NCBI RefSeq assembly: GCF_047496725.1 | Contig: NC_132978.1 | Location: 12,328,501-12,392,500, forward strand | Reading direction: 5' to 3' | DNA from: Anoplolepis gracilipes | Lineage: Eukaryota > Arthropoda > Insecta > Hymenoptera > Formicidae | Length of the DNA stretch: 64,000 nucleotides | Part shown: positions 36,517 through 49,512 of the stretch, piece by piece | Numbering within the stretch: position 1 is the first letter of the stretch | Layout: each line of letters starts with the position of its first letter | Position numbers and translations under genes: made by a program | Notes under the pieces: generated by a model | Databases searched by the model: none | Told to the model about the DNA's origin: nothing | Seen by the model: only the letters and a program-made list of their open reading frames with translations

Positions 36517-37841
36517 CTATTAAAACTGTACATACAACGTCCCGCGATATATCGGCAGACAAAAGAAAGACATTAGACGAGAGAGCCTTATGACGGATAC
36601 GTGTCTATATCGGGTTATCAGCGGCGTCTCAGCATCAGACTATGGCATCGTTATGGCCACGACATTGACGGACGGCTCTCTTACGCACGGTTGACGGGAA
36701 ACACAAATTGTGGGCGCAGCTGCGCCGATAGTAATCAAGAAACACGGTAGGTAGTGGAGTAGAGTAGCCAGCTAATAATTCTCCCCTCTTCTACCCCTAC
36801 CTTTCGTCCCTCTCATCAGCCTCTCTTCCTCTATCTCTCTCTGTCTCTCTCTTTCTCTCCTATAAGCTTATACGCATATGCCCTAGGCTATAGACTAGGA
36901 AGAGACGCGTGGACAGATGGGTATAGAAGAGGAGAACAGGATAGAGCTAGTGGCACTTCACAGGAAAATAATGTTGATCTAGGTCGATACCTGTCATCCG
37001 CTGGCCGATCCACTGCCGAGATTGCTCCTAGCCCCGGATTTGCCTCGCTTTACATTGATATTCGTATGTCCTCTGCCTACCTTGTATATCCACGCTCGAT
37101 GAGGACCAACTGTACGATTCTACAACGATCAATGGTGTAGATTTGTAGATGCGCTCAAATATAAGCCTATTAGTTACACGATCTGTTACGTCAAAAGTGA
37201 TGGGAAAGATAGAGGGAGAAAAAAAGTTGTGTGAAAATTCATATAGTAAATCGATTACTGCACAAAGCACGTTTATGTCACTTATTTTTTATGTAAATAT
37301 CAATAATGATATATATACAATGTAGCAAAATCTTTGAATATTAGGCATACATTTATACATGGAAGAAAGATTCAAGTATAACTATGAATAAAAAGAATTT
37401 GGATAAATAAATATTACATCTTTGTTCTACGATTCTGAAAGTGACATATTACATTCGCTTGAAAAAAATATATTTATCGTTAAATATATTTCTTTATATG
37501 TAAAAGAATTAAATTGAATTTATCGCTTTTAAGCGACGTGAATAATTTGAACGAGATTATTAGCAAGATTATATAACGTGAGATGACGGTTCGCGCAAAT
37601 ATATCGCAAACGCTGTCAATCTACTTCTGCTCGCTCTAAATTGTTATCTTCTAACGGCGCGTCGAGCCAAATGGTTAATTCGTCGAACCATGCCTAATTC
37701 AATTTGACACGATCTTTCATTTGATAGTTTGCTCTCACTTTCATTATTTTTTTTAATATCTTGTCAACATGCAAATATTCTTATCAAACTGTTATGTTAT
37801 CAAGTTTCGAATATTATGAATGCGCACATACAACGCATACA
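36512..37841. other. Noncoding stretch, no gene seen
   Basis: Contains a 14-bp perfect palindrome GGCGCAGCTGCGCC (36713-36726, with a CAGCTG E-box at its centre) and a pyrimidine-rich patch at 36.78-36.86 kb. AT-rich after 37.26 kb. Confidence 0.5.
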
Positions 37842-37863
37842 TTTTTTTTTTTTTTTTTTTTTT
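37842..37863. repeat. Poly-T run
   Basis: About 22 T. No adjoining sequence recognisable as a short interspersed element and no flanking duplication was found. Confidence 0.9.
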
Positions 37864-39169
37864 GATCTTATACAGTCATTCGAATACCTAGCTAGTTTCT
37901 CATTTCCAATCTCGCATTCAACTCATATCTTCAAATAATTTGTTATATACAGGTGAAATGTATAGTATAATTTTATGTATGTAAATATTCTAAGATTATT
38001 TCTTGGACATTATCACAGAAAAATATTCAGGATGCATACAAGGTATATACTTTGACGTTTCGGAATAGATAGATATAAAAAAAATACTATTGGAGAGATA
38101 TAATGGAGAGAACTCGAAGATAAGGCGGAAACGTGTACGGATTAGAATGTAAATTAGCTCTGAGTGCCGTCACAATGCGACCTAATCTCGTTATGTTTAG
38201 GAAATATGATGCTGATGGAGTGCTTGTCAGTCACTTTTGGTGATAGGAGGCGTTGTTCATCGGTTGGGGAGCGACGGTTTGAATACGGAGCAGGGGAGAT
38301 ATCATTATTTATGCTGTAAGTGTCCTCGCGGAACTCTCCTTTGAGCTAACACAAAGGCAGGTTGTATGAATCATGGTGGATTCGTCCCGAAACAGAATAT
38401 TAATGAAATAACGTCCGTAAAAATTCAATCTTGACGTTTGTGAAAAAAAATTGACAAATTTTACACCGATAATCAATCAAATTTCCATAGATTAAGTTGA
38501 AAGTTGAAAAAGAGATTAAAACTTTGTATTGTGAATAATTTTCAGCTACCAGTCTTTTGAATAATAAACGAAACAGATTTCATCTGGATATAATAAGTTA
38601 TCAAGCGTTCTACTACGTGTAGCCACCAGCAACGTAACATCGTTTCGTTTAAAACGTACGCTTTAGCCGCGATAGAAAAATCCAATTTGCCCAGGTCACG
38701 ACGGGCGTACGTTATATACAAGTATAAAACATACCTGTCAGTGGCGCGGAAAGCGGCTCCCACAAGAGTCGGTAATGCACGTGTCACGTGAGTGGCATAA
38801 AAGACAGGAGTGATGGAAGGCTAAATAGCAACAGTGTCGTGACATGCAACGGTGACCGAGCGGCCGACTGTCCCTGTCCGCGTGTGGAGTCACTGCGGCG
38901 CGACAAGCTGACATGTTTGCACGAAGGCCGCACGTTGATCGCGCACGAGCATTAACAAATACTCTGTTGCCCGCAGGGGCAACAGGATACATTCTACACA
39001 TGTACAGGATGCGCCGAAGGGAACTTCATCGCGGACAGGTGGCCAGGAATCGTGGCAACGTGTCGACGAGCGACTTGATTTCCGCCGAGTTTGTTACCAC
39101 GCCAATTAGAACAGAGTAGAGAAAGATTATTAGTCGATAAGAACGAACCGCTAGCTGCGATGTAAGATT
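37864..39169. other. Noncoding stretch with a perfect 9-bp hairpin
   Basis: AT-rich to 38.55 kb, CpG-rich at 38.7-39.1 kb. A perfect hairpin with 9-bp arms (CTGTTGCCC / GGGCAACAG) and a GCAG loop lies at 38964-38985. No gene recognised. Confidence 0.5.
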
Positions 39170-39206
39170 TCTTTCTTTCTTTTTTCTTTTTTTTTTTTTT
39201 TTTTTT
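39170..39206. repeat. T-rich/TTTC low-complexity run
   Basis: TTTC units passing into a T-run of about 20. Confidence 0.9.
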
Positions 39207-41604
39207 CATTTTTTCATTAGAAACAGTTACATACCGTATCGTATTACAGTTAATTTATACGCATATAATTTACATTTTCGTATAACTCGTTTTTTGTTAA
39301 AAGTTGGCTCGCGTGAAATTAGCCGGGACAATTAGTAGCGACGAAACAATTTAACGAAAAGAGTGCTCGGGACAAGACGTTCGCGTAAACGTTGTCTCGG
39401 GCGTTATACGTGGCGTTCTCTCTACGTTAGCACTTTACGAGCCCCTACAGCAGCTAGCCGCCACGTATTTTTGCTCTTCCGTAATGTCTCCGCGCGGGTC
39501 TTTTGTTCCCCTCGATGCGGTAGTTTCATCGTAACGTATAAAGTTTGTGTTTTCTTGCGTGGCGTATAGTTGGCTGTTCTCGCTGGCATAAAGCCGGTGA
39601 GGTCGCCGGAGAAGCTAGAGGCTGCTTTAGGGCAACGTACGACTAGCTCTCCCATTTTACTGAAAACGCTTAGAATGAAACACGAATCGAATATCTGGGT
39701 CGGAATATAAATACTTGCTTGCCACAAATAGTCATCGATGTGCGAGATATTTCATCAAGTACTATATGTATTGTAGAAGCTACTTTTTCTAGTAACGGAA
39801 ATAATATAATGTAGACAACAAAAATATAAAAGGAATATTTTATTTAAAACCTGCTTAAAAAAAAAGACTTTACGCAAAGTTGGGAATATTTTGGCAAATG
39901 TGACAAAAAATAACTGATGCGTTCAATTATTCGTAAATAATGTTCTCGTATGAACAAAGTAATTGCTGTTCGGCAACAATAACGAATGACTTACGATTAT
40001 GTTTTCCTCGGTTTCACCAAGTCCCCCGGAAAAAAAGGGGGCAGAATGGGTCGGCGTAAAGCAAAGTACAATCTGCGAGACCGCCGCTTGGCCGTAACAG
40101 ATACGGCCAGGAAATAAATGTCTGTATAAAGGAGTTGGCAAGTTCGCCGGATGATATCAAGATGCCGCCGGCTAATACTGCTCGCCAGTTTAGTTCGAGG
40201 GTGAGAGACGGGGTTTCACCGAGGGAATGTACTCCTTTATCCCGCGCCTATCTCCCTTGCTCGCGCTCCGATATCAAAAGAATTTTGGCTTTATTTCCTC
40301 GCTTTTATCCGCCCGGCAACGACACGCTGTGTATCTAATAAAGAGAAATTATATCTCCCGGGTTAGGTCGGACTTTTACCCAGAATAGCCCCAGCATCGT
40401 CTTTCATCGAACGATGCTCGTGCCATGTCTTTGGTAACAATGCGAGCTCGAGTTTCACGTACTTTGTAAGTAACGGTCAAGCGATCACAAGACGGTAAGT
40501 ACTAAAGTACCTCGCATGTATCCGTTGTATCACGCGTGTATCACACAGCGCTCGTCAAGTTTCAATTGAAGTTGCGATTACGAAATAAAATAGACAAAAA
40601 GAATAATTGCTCAACGCGAACAGGCTTTCAAAGTATTCGTTAAACTGTCAACATCACAGTTTATAATACAATCTTCCGTTTTGTCGTTGATTTAGAGATT
40701 GTCAGAATCTTTCGTCTTCAAACACATTAGCAGCGAGGAGGAAACACATAAATTATCGAATAAGACAGGCGAATACCTAACCACGCCGGGATATCACGCG
40801 TCAACTGGCTAAAGCGCTCGTTTCGGAAACGAGGAGACAGCGACTGTCGCGTGGCAGATGCTCGGCCGGTTGTGCGTCTTGTTCCATTCCGGCCGAGAGA
40901 CAGAAATGTGTCAACGTGTCCGGCATGAAAGACGAATGTCCGACGGAGGTTCTCATTAGTAGACCGCACCCAAGGGATGTCCTAATGTCCCTTCGCGCTT
41001 TTCCGCTCCCCTTACCTTTCTCGTTTCCGCGTAATTCCACCGGCGAAGAGCCTCCAGGTGCTCGTGAATGCCCGAGGGATCCCTCAGCTGTCCGCCTACG
41101 CCTACGCTAACGCCTACCATTTAATCTTTGTATTCATTCGTATAAAAGTCATGAGTAATGACCCCCGTATACAACCGCACAATCAAATTTGCCTCGTAAT
41201 GCCAGACATTTGGCTTTCCTGTATCCAATCATGTTAATTTTTTGATGAGCTTCGTCGCCGGCCAAAAAATTGATGTTAAACAGTCGACAAAATTTCTTCC
41301 GAGAAATCTGAAAATTCTAAAAATAGATAATTAGTGTGTGACAATATAAAAAGAATGACACTAAGACTGATATTACATTCATAGGACAAAAATGTTTGCC
41401 AGACGTATCGATTGTGGCTACCAGATAAAATTCTTGGAGTCTTTAGGAGAAACTCTAGAAATTTTTTATTCGATCGTTACGTTTAATAAACCTGCCGTAC
41501 AGACAAATGAATTCAAAGTTTTGTGTATTTTTTTTTTTTTTATTTCATTAGAAAACATTATCCTTAACAAAGAACATGATATAACGAGTTTTATATTATA
41601 CCAT
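39207..41604. other. Noncoding stretch, no gene seen
   Basis: Alternating CpG-rich (39.3-39.65, 40.1-40.35, 40.75-41.1 kb) and AT-rich sequence. An 8-bp hairpin AGCATCGT/ACGATGCT lies at 40393-40418. No gene supported. Confidence 0.5.
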
Positions 41605-41607
41605 ACA

Positions 41608-41641
<34 letters not shown>

Positions 41642-41647
41642 TTTTTT
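41605..41647. repeat. (AT)n followed by poly-T
   Basis: About ten AT units joined directly to about 24 T. Confidence 0.9.
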
Positions 41648-43083
41648 GCGAAGATTAAGATATATCTTTGTGCGATTTATCCGGCGTAAGAAACTGAAAT
41701 GACTTTTGTACGAGTAACTAAACGTATCTCGTGACGCGATCGATACGTCGAGTCGTGTAAGAGGCGAATGAAATATGCAGTATAGTCGAACATGTGTAGT
41801 ACTATTTTATATCATTCATCGTACTTGGCCTTTGTGACAATGTAACGGCATGTAAACGGACGGAGAGTAACGAAGCACTAATGTATTATAAGATCGTATC
41901 GTAAAGCACGAACGACGAAATCATCAGCGACGTTATTTTTGCGTCCGTGACTTTAACACTTTCCTATTTGATTCATCATCATAAAGTCACGTGGAAAAGC
42001 ACCGAGTGCAATAAAATGCAATATTTGTAGAGACAAGGATGCGTCTTCTGTGAGGAAACGAGCGGAGAAACCCGACGCTGCATTACGTGCTATTTTGCTG
42101 GTCGGATATATTGTAGAATATTGTAATGATACGAGTGTACGGTATGAAACCGAAGACTGCCTTCCTGACAGATGGAATGGCAGACATCTCGCAACGGCAG
42201 GATGTACACAGAGAGCGAAAACGATCGCCCGAACTCATCTCGAGAGAAATATGTTTGCGCGCTGGCTTTCGTTCGCCTAGGGTGCTCGATGGAAACACGG
42301 TCGTAAAGTGCGCCTGCCACACACGTCTTATCCCTTTCACCACCGTACGTTCCGAGAGCGCCGGCCATATATTCTCGCCATGATGGCCCCGGAAAAATTT
42401 AGAAAACTGCAATTTCACGACGATTGATCGTGACACGTATTTTACCTTTCTAAACCGGCCCTAACTCGAGGCTAACGTATGGTTATGGTGGTTTAAATGC
42501 AGCGAGCGTGCCGTAGATGTATCACGACCGATTAAAGGTAGACTCGATAACACGCTTATTCCCTTTTTATTTCCTGAATAAAGTCGTCTTATCGCGACAC
42601 TGTTCGTGATTAATCCCGACATTCGCATTATTGTCGCATAAATCAACGTTCGGCCAGCGTGGAATTTATCACATGTGCAACACGAACACAACGGACATCT
42701 CTACGCGAGTTATTTTCCTTCTTTTTTTCACGCACAAAACGACCTAACAAAATCGCACGCGGGCGTGATTATATTATTCTGTAAAAGACCGACGAGGAGA
42801 GATCCGAACGGTCAGGTCGGAATAGATCGCGGTTCGTTTCTCGACGATCGATCAGACTGACATGCGGTGGCCTTAATCGGCAGCATGTACACGGATCGGT
42901 ACACGCGTCAGGACGCGACGACGTAGTTAACGGCTTCCAGGAATGGTCTCTCACTCCTCCCGGAGCCCCGGACAAACGTTCGCTGGCTCCATATCGAGGC
43001 TCCATCTGCGGCTACCGTGCCACGCCGACAGACGTTTCGCCGATCGGCAATCTCTGCCGGATTATTATGCCTGTCCACCGCGG
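41648..43083. other. Noncoding stretch leading to twin element
   Basis: Mixed, becoming strongly CpG-rich after 42.0 kb. Short overlapping frames on both strands, none recognisable. Confidence 0.45.
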
Positions 43084-43159
43084 CTATGATCGCCGCGGAC
43101 ACGCCGGTATGCCGGCCTCATTAGCTGTTCGATGCCCGGCTTAAGCCAATGAGTAATGG
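43084..43159 (+). ncRNA. Twin 76-bp structured element, copy 1 (putative)
   Basis: This interval and 43649-43724 are gap-free diverged copies, agreeing at 63 of 76 positions, 565 bp apart in the same orientation. A hairpin GCCGG (43111-43115) / CCGGC (43136-43140) corresponds exactly to GCCCA/TGGGC in the other copy, so two base pairs changed on both sides while pairing was kept. Flanking sequence adds a possible closing stem (CACCGCG 43076-43082 with CGCGGTG 43167-43173). Invariant blocks are CTATGATCG, CGCCGGTATGCC and CCAATGAGTAATGG. Alternatively it is a duplicated cis-regulatory element; the loop and 3' block carry CATTA and TAATGG homeodomain-like cores. Transcription and strand are unproven. 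Confidence 0.35.
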
Positions 43160-43648
43160 GCGGCTGCGCGGTGCCGCCGCGCGCCGTGACTGCTCATATC
43201 TTTCCCCACAGATTTACCGTCTCTCCCCCTCCCCCTCCACATCCCTCGCCCCCTTTATTCGGTACTGGCTTTAGACGCTGATCTTTCAAGCCGCGTACGG
43301 AAGATTGACGAGTATGCGCTTTGTACGTACGAAACCTGTAATTTCGCGCGCGTATACCATATTCGAGCAACGTACTCGATCATTATCGTTCTAATAATCT
43401 AGCTCCGATAAAAGAAAGAACGCAAACAAAAATACAATTTATGTAATATACTATTAATCTTTGTGAATTATATTACTTCTGTATATCTAAATTGATTGGT
43501 CCATCAATAATGTTAGTTTCTTTCTAGCCAAGAAATTATATTTCTTCAGAGAAGCACGATCAAATTTTATATACTGCAGCATTAGTCGCGAATACTTTAT
43601 AAACATCGCGTAATCATGATATATTGGAACGATCGTCCTACGGAGGAA
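43160..43648. other. Spacer between twin elements
   Basis: CpG-rich and pyrimidine-rich to 43.26 kb (including TTTCCCCACAG, an acceptor-like string ending at 43211), then AT-rich. I see no third copy of the twin element here. Confidence 0.5.
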
Positions 43649-43724
43649 CTATGATCGTCGCAGACTCGCCGGTATGCCCAACTCATTAACTGTTTGGAGC
43701 TGGGCTTAAACCAATGAGTAATGG
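43649..43724 (+). ncRNA. Twin 76-bp structured element, copy 2 (putative)
   Basis: Gap-free partner of 43084-43159. The hairpin here is longer: GCCCAACTC (43676-43684) pairs with GAGCTGGGC (43697-43705) except for one A-C mismatch, around a 12-nt loop. GAACTA (43646-43651) and TAGTTC (43725-43730) can close the element from outside. Most other differences from copy 1 are C-to-T or G-to-A, as expected from CpG decay, which makes the kept helix more notable. Product unknown; a duplicated enhancer remains possible. Confidence 0.35.
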
Positions 43725-43750
43725 TAGTTCTTCCCATCGTAGCCGCTCGC

Positions 43751-43777
43751 ATTTTTTTTTTTTTTTTTTTTTTTTTT
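43751..43777. repeat. Poly-T run
   Basis: About 26 T beginning 27 bp after copy 2 of the twin element. It could be an ageing A-tail of a minus-strand insertion, but no body or target duplication is visible. Confidence 0.9.
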
Positions 43778-46372
43778 CTACGTTGACTTACAGCGCTGAC
43801 CGCGTACAAGCTGCGATTATTTATAATGCCAGTTCAAGACTAACTCTCATGCCGTCTGTCGGAATAGGAATAGAGAAACAGGAGGCATGCGTAATGGTCT
43901 TTACATTACGGAAGATCGCGATATAATGCATCGAACAACAAACAGCTGCATCAGAATATGTCGTGATGATTGTTTATCGTTCACCTATTACCTAATCGCA
44001 AGTTGACTACCTACGCTAACTGCGATTCCTAGGAATCACACACACACACACCCACACAATTCAAGATCGATTAGTAAAAATTATTATTCCAATAAAACGC
44101 TTCACTTATGCGCAAAATAGTACCTTGGCGCGTTTTAAATATCCATGCATTCGTTTATTTGTCCTTACGGAATAGTATCGAGCGAAATGGTTATGCCATT
44201 TTTATTCTAGCTCGAATGGAGCGATAATCCCTAAGGATGAATATACATGCATGATATAACAGAGCCGATGGAAACTGCTCGCTCTACGTACGTGCAAAGT
44301 ACCTTTGCCGTCTTTTTACCATTATCAAGCAACCTATATTTCTTTCGAGATATTATATAACGCAATATATTTTTACCCGTACTTATCAATGTCCATATAA
44401 AGGTTCGATAAATTGAGCGATAAATTTACCTCTTGCAAAATCCTAAGCTGCGAATAATGTGAGAAATATCTTATCATTCTCCGACGAGGAGAACCGACAG
44501 TGCCGAGGAATTACTTCTTTCACATTTCATTTCGTTCTCGTTCCTCTGAGTGATGCCCAAGATACCGCCCACGCTCGCGTCTATAAGAGCCGACTGATAT
44601 ATCGCCTCGTTAATGTTTCGCTTCATCAGATGTTATGACTGAACATCCTTTACTCTGCCACTGGGTGGTCATTTCTGGCTGCTCTTGTTGCGGGGCCCCG
44701 GTGTTATAAATTATAGCGGACGTCGCCACGCGCTCGTAAGTCACACGTTTCGTCTTTCAGGATTATATTCAGTAAGCGCCCGTCTAGTCTCCACGATACC
44801 ACGATAAGAATATAGAATATTAATCCAGCGATATCAAGATAATTATATCATTATATATTTTTGCTGTCTGACATAAATAATACGCTATTATATCTAGTCT
44901 CAAAATTAAAAGGGTGAATAAATTTTTTTTCGAAGAAAAGAGGTTGACAAATCTCGTCTATATATAAATATATGGTATATACATTAGCTATTTACTGTTT
45001 ATAAAGCCGTCATATAACTTTGGGGTTTCGAGAGTTTGATCATGGTTTATAAATAATCTTACTCAGGGCCCCTTCATCGTTAGGCGGGAAAACATCGCGC
45101 TCACAAAGGCACGTCAGGTAATAAATTTTCCGCAATACTTGTCGCAGTAAAATTAATGATAGCCTCAAACTATCCGTGCCACTGAAACAACAAATCTTCA
45201 TATGTGAATCTCTAAAACCATTAAAGTCGCTTGATATATGAAGACTTGAGAAATACGCCTTTAGAACTACTTGGAGCAACCTTCGATTAACCTAATCGGC
45301 GATTAATTCCATTGAATTGCCTGCGGCAAAATTTCTAACCGTGTAATTTGTCGTTTCTATTTTAATCGGCATAAAATTATTTATCGCTCGCGATAAAAAT
45401 AATCGTTAGCTTAAGCGCGAAGGTATTTTTTTAAATTTTAAAATATGTCTCGCTACGGTTACGGTTCTCACAAAAAAAAAAAAATAATAAAATCAGCATG
45501 GACATTTTTCAATATGTAAAAGAATTTGGAAATGAAAAAAAGGTGGAAACATTAAACGATAAAGATTATCTCTCGCGTGTCGAGCTATCGTTCCTCCCAT
45601 CCAATTTCTTATTCATTCCCTGAACTTGACAGTCAATCTATGCGTATTACGAAGGGATCGTCGTAGACGACGTATTCGAGGGTGAATGCCTTTCCGCGCT
45701 GCACACGCACGTACATATTCCCCACGCTCTCACGCAAAGGGTCGTACACACGTATATGCGCTCAAAGAATAGCGTGGGCCACGATCTCTGTAAAGGCGTC
45801 GCCGTTTAGATAATAACGCGCATTTTATCTCCCTCATAAAACCTAATTTATAGCCACATCCAAGTCCATAGGCGTGTACGTACGACCATCGTGAATAGGA
45901 AGGAGTCTGACAACGGCAGTGCCGTAATTTCGGGGAAAGTGCCCGTTTGGGATCCAAGTTGTTTCATAAATTTCTTTCTAAAATGATAAAGCGTATCGCT
46001 TTCGAGAGATTATGTCGTACATAAAACTGCATAAAAGTCATTATCAAATGTTGTTATTCGTTGAAATATTTACATAATGTACACGATTTAAAAATAATAA
46101 TAATCTACCATGTTTTTTTATAAAAATAAAATTCAATTGATATTTAAACAGAACACGGGGGATTTATATAATAAAATATTTCAATTTTATTTAAAGATTG
46201 TCTTTGTCTAAAAATAGTCACGCGAAAATTTTGAAACGCGATTTAAATTTAAAATAATAGATGACTAATTTAGCACTGAATTAATCAACGCAAAAGTAAT
46301 TTATAAATATTGGGAATACGTATAATTAAATGATAGATTATGGTAGTTACGCCACTGAACAGCGGCGCATAC

Positions 46373-46375
<3 letters not shown>
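43778..46375. other. Noncoding stretch, no gene seen
   Basis: Holds a short (CA)n run at 44035-44058 and mixed to AT-rich sequence. A TATAAA string at about 44709 is followed by a CpG-rich 60 bp but no convincing initiator or frame. No gene recognised. Confidence 0.5.

Positions 46376-46427
<52 letters not shown>
46376..46427. repeat. (GA)n microsatellite
   Basis: About 26 GA units. Confidence 0.95.
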
Positions 46428-46430
<3 letters not shown>

Positions 46431-46789
46431 CAAGTCTGCATCAGAAAAGGTCGTCGAGAGTGAATAGGACGGTAATATTATATCGGTGTTGAAACTTCCC
46501 CCTTCGGCATTTAGGTGACGAAAAATATGGACCGTCACGTGCGCGCGCGCGGTTTCACGATGGCTCGGCGCAGTTACCGACGATAAACCGCGTACGTGTT
46601 TACCGTATAATCTCCGACGGTCGGCGATAAATCCGTGATTTACTCTCATTACCGTGCCTCTGAATGTTACGACTCGTGCTTACGATATACACAGCCGACG
46701 ATATAGTTTAATTTATTCATATTGGCATACCATTTTCCGTCCGTACCCGTGTCCCACTTATCGCCGATCGAAATAAGGATCGCGACAAT

Positions 46790-46808
46790 GCGCGCGCGCG
46801 CGCGCGCG
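46790..46808. repeat. (CG)n run, potential Z-DNA
   Basis: Nine or more alternating CG units. Similar runs lie at 48460-48473 and 50217-50231. Confidence 0.85.
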
Positions 46809-47423
46809 ACAATAATGAGTCCCATCGCGTTTATATTATTCGACTCTTGAGAAATAATATTCCTCAATTGAATATAAATTTATATATTCTCGTGGGTGTT
46901 TCTCTCTTTTTCCGACATACATATTTCATACGATACGGTAGATCGCGGAAGACTCTCACACGGAAGCTAGGAAAAAAACTGGCGGTCTGCTTTCTCTTTG
47001 CCACGGTGATTCAATTATCGAGTGATCCTCTGGTGTATCGATGATGTCAAAATATTTATTAAGCGCGATTGAAATAAAACGAAAATGCGCGAAAAATTTT
47101 AATTTCCTAGTGAATTCCGCAACGAATTTCGCTATAGTCATATTTCACATTCCCACGCGTTCTCGTCGCGGCTTTAAACGAGAAAAATTCATGCCGGACG
47201 GGAGGAACGCTTTGTCAGCGAAGTGCAACGAATTTCGCGCCGGCACGTATCGAGAGTAACGAGAGCAGCATATGGACATGTTACGCGAGAGCGTGGACGG
47301 GATCGGACGGGAGGAGGAAGAAGAGGGTATAAGGTAACATACATCACGTTTCCAGTTTATGGTCCGATACGCTCCTAGGAATTGGCACCCGCGCCGAGCT
47401 TTCCCGCAAATGCAAGGAATGCA

Positions 47424-47446
47424 GGGGGGGAGGAAGGGGGGAGGGA
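47424..47446 (+). other. Predicted G-quadruplex motif
   Basis: G7-A-GG-AA-G6-A-GGG; long runs can be split to give four G-triplets. Confidence 0.6.
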
Positions 47447-49424
47447 GATACGAGGCGTTATGGCTCTTCCTGGCTCGTAACCTCTGGTCATAAAGCTACT
47501 GCAGGCTAAAATATTGTCCGCCGCCGCGCGTCTCCACGCCTACGCGCCTAGCCGTCGATCTATCTTAATGCTATTACCGTAATTTATTAGCGTCGTTCCC
47601 GCCCGATAAATCGATCCTTCGTGTCTGCCGGCCGAAACGATTCCGGACCCGGTATAAAGATCGTCCGTAATACCATTATGAATTATAATATGCCAAGCGA
47701 AAGTCAACAAAAGCTCGCTCAGCCACGCGAATAGAATATTTGCGAGATGGGTGAAAATTGTGAAAATTCTAACACGATGGGTGAATAAATCGGATTTTCT
47801 ATTAAACAGTCAGGCACCTGCTGACTTTTGCCGACTGCAACTTGCTAAATATGCGCCAAACTTTTAATTATAACTCGATTTGTCCTTTTCCCTTTCAAAG
47901 ATATGTATAATGTCAGTTATAGAGATGTTTTCAGCCTTTGAACGTGAAAATAAGTACAAGTATAAAATATAAGAATGACCACATGATTCGCTCGACATTT
48001 TAGTTAATAATTCTAATCAGATTCTACGATTCGACTGAATTGGAAATAAAAAATACAGAGAATTTGAACGACGCGAATCGAGAGTGTGGCAAGAGTGACA
48101 CTCGATATTCCACGGCCACGAAGCATCGAATAATTCAGCGACGCGGCGTACGAATCCATTTCGGCATCGCGTAAATTTTCACACGCCCCCCGAAAATCCC
48201 CGTGGCTGTTGCGAAACGGCGAATCGGCGGAAGCGCGGCTATCACACGACCGACGACACAGCGCGGCCGGACAAAGTGTTTCCCGAACATCGTAAAAACA
48301 AAGCCGGACAGTTACGACGTTGCCGCGCTCTCGAAAAATATAATCGCAATAACAAGCTCCCTCCCGTACAATGCGCGAGCATTAAGGCACGACTATATTT
48401 AACGACGTGAGCCGCGCGGTGCTTCGAGATCTCGCGTGTACATACGTATATACGTACGTGCGCGCGCGCGCGCAATATTATTATCTCGTGATTCATAGCG
48501 CGCATTCATAAATGTTCCCGGACCGTATAACGGAGCGGTATACGGCGGCGTGTATCGATTAACGTCGCTTCCCGACGGGATTTACAGCCGGCGACTAAAT
48601 TATTTAAAGTCTTCATTTGTAGCGCGACGGATGGACAGACACGAGCTGGCGACCACGTAGCCGGTTCTTCTTTGCCCGACGGTGTAAGCTTCTCTCGTAC
48701 AGTCGTTGGAGAAAGTTGGAGACGTCATCACCGAATAAAGCCACGTTCACACCTGATTCACACTTGATTTTATTGAAATTCAACGGTATTACATCGTACG
48801 ATTAATACATCATTCAATGTATTTATTTGATATACTTTTTAGAATTGATAAATAAATTTATATATATGAATGACAAAAATTTTCGAGATCCTCGAGGTGA
48901 AAAACTTGTAAATTCAATACGTTATTTAATAGGAAACATGAAGAATGAACAAACACGTCGCTCGATACAGCTGCTATGGACAATCGAAAGATTGAAACGT
49001 CCATGAAACACCCTGTTACATTCACACATCTATAACTAAGATATATAAAACTTTTACAGGCGAGTGTATACACGACAGAGATCTTCGGAGATTGTGTTGG
49101 CGTGCCGCGGCTGCCACCGTCCACGCCACGAACGTCCAACAAACGCTCCGCGCAAAAGCGTGCGCGATAGAGTAAGAGACAGAGGAGTAAGAGAAAAGGA
49201 GAAGGAAAAACGCGGGGAGAGAAAGACGGAAAGCCGGCTGCGCAGGGGCGAGACCCAAAGGGGAGAGAAGAAGCGTGTGTTCCGGACGTCTGTAGAGTGT
49301 AGAGTCCTCGTGTGTGCCGGACTCGTGTGTGTTCCGTGTTCCGAATGCACGGAACAAGCGCTGCTTGTCCGCGGCCACCTGAGTTATGATCGCTCTGTGC
49401 CCACCCTGCCTGCTCGCCTGCATG

Positions 49425-49512
49425 CTCGCCTGCCTGCCTGCCTGCCTCCTGTGCCTGCCTTCTGCCTACCTACCTACCTACCTACCTACCTACCTACCTA
49501 CCTACCTACCTC
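49425..49512. repeat. (CCTG)n then (CCTA)n array
   Basis: CCTG units at about 49425-49447, a 20-bp break, then about 12 CCTA units at 49465-49511. Same order of variants as the array at 10.07-10.13 kb. Confidence 0.95.

Larger units (their letters stand above)
46428..49424. other. CpG-rich noncoding stretch
   Basis: Contains (CG)n runs at 46790-46808 and 48460-48473, CpG-rich sequence at 47.1-47.65 and 48.05-48.7 kb, and AT-rich sequence at 47.65-48.05 and 48.75-49.0 kb. No gene recognised. Confidence 0.45.

Noticed and set aside
43201..43211. Splice-acceptor-like TTTCCCCACAG
   Set aside because: No donor at a suitable distance with a convincing frame downstream.
44700..44765. TATAAA with nearby donor- and acceptor-like strings
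   Set aside because: The would-be intron is only about 26 bp and no initiator lies at the right distance from the TATA string.
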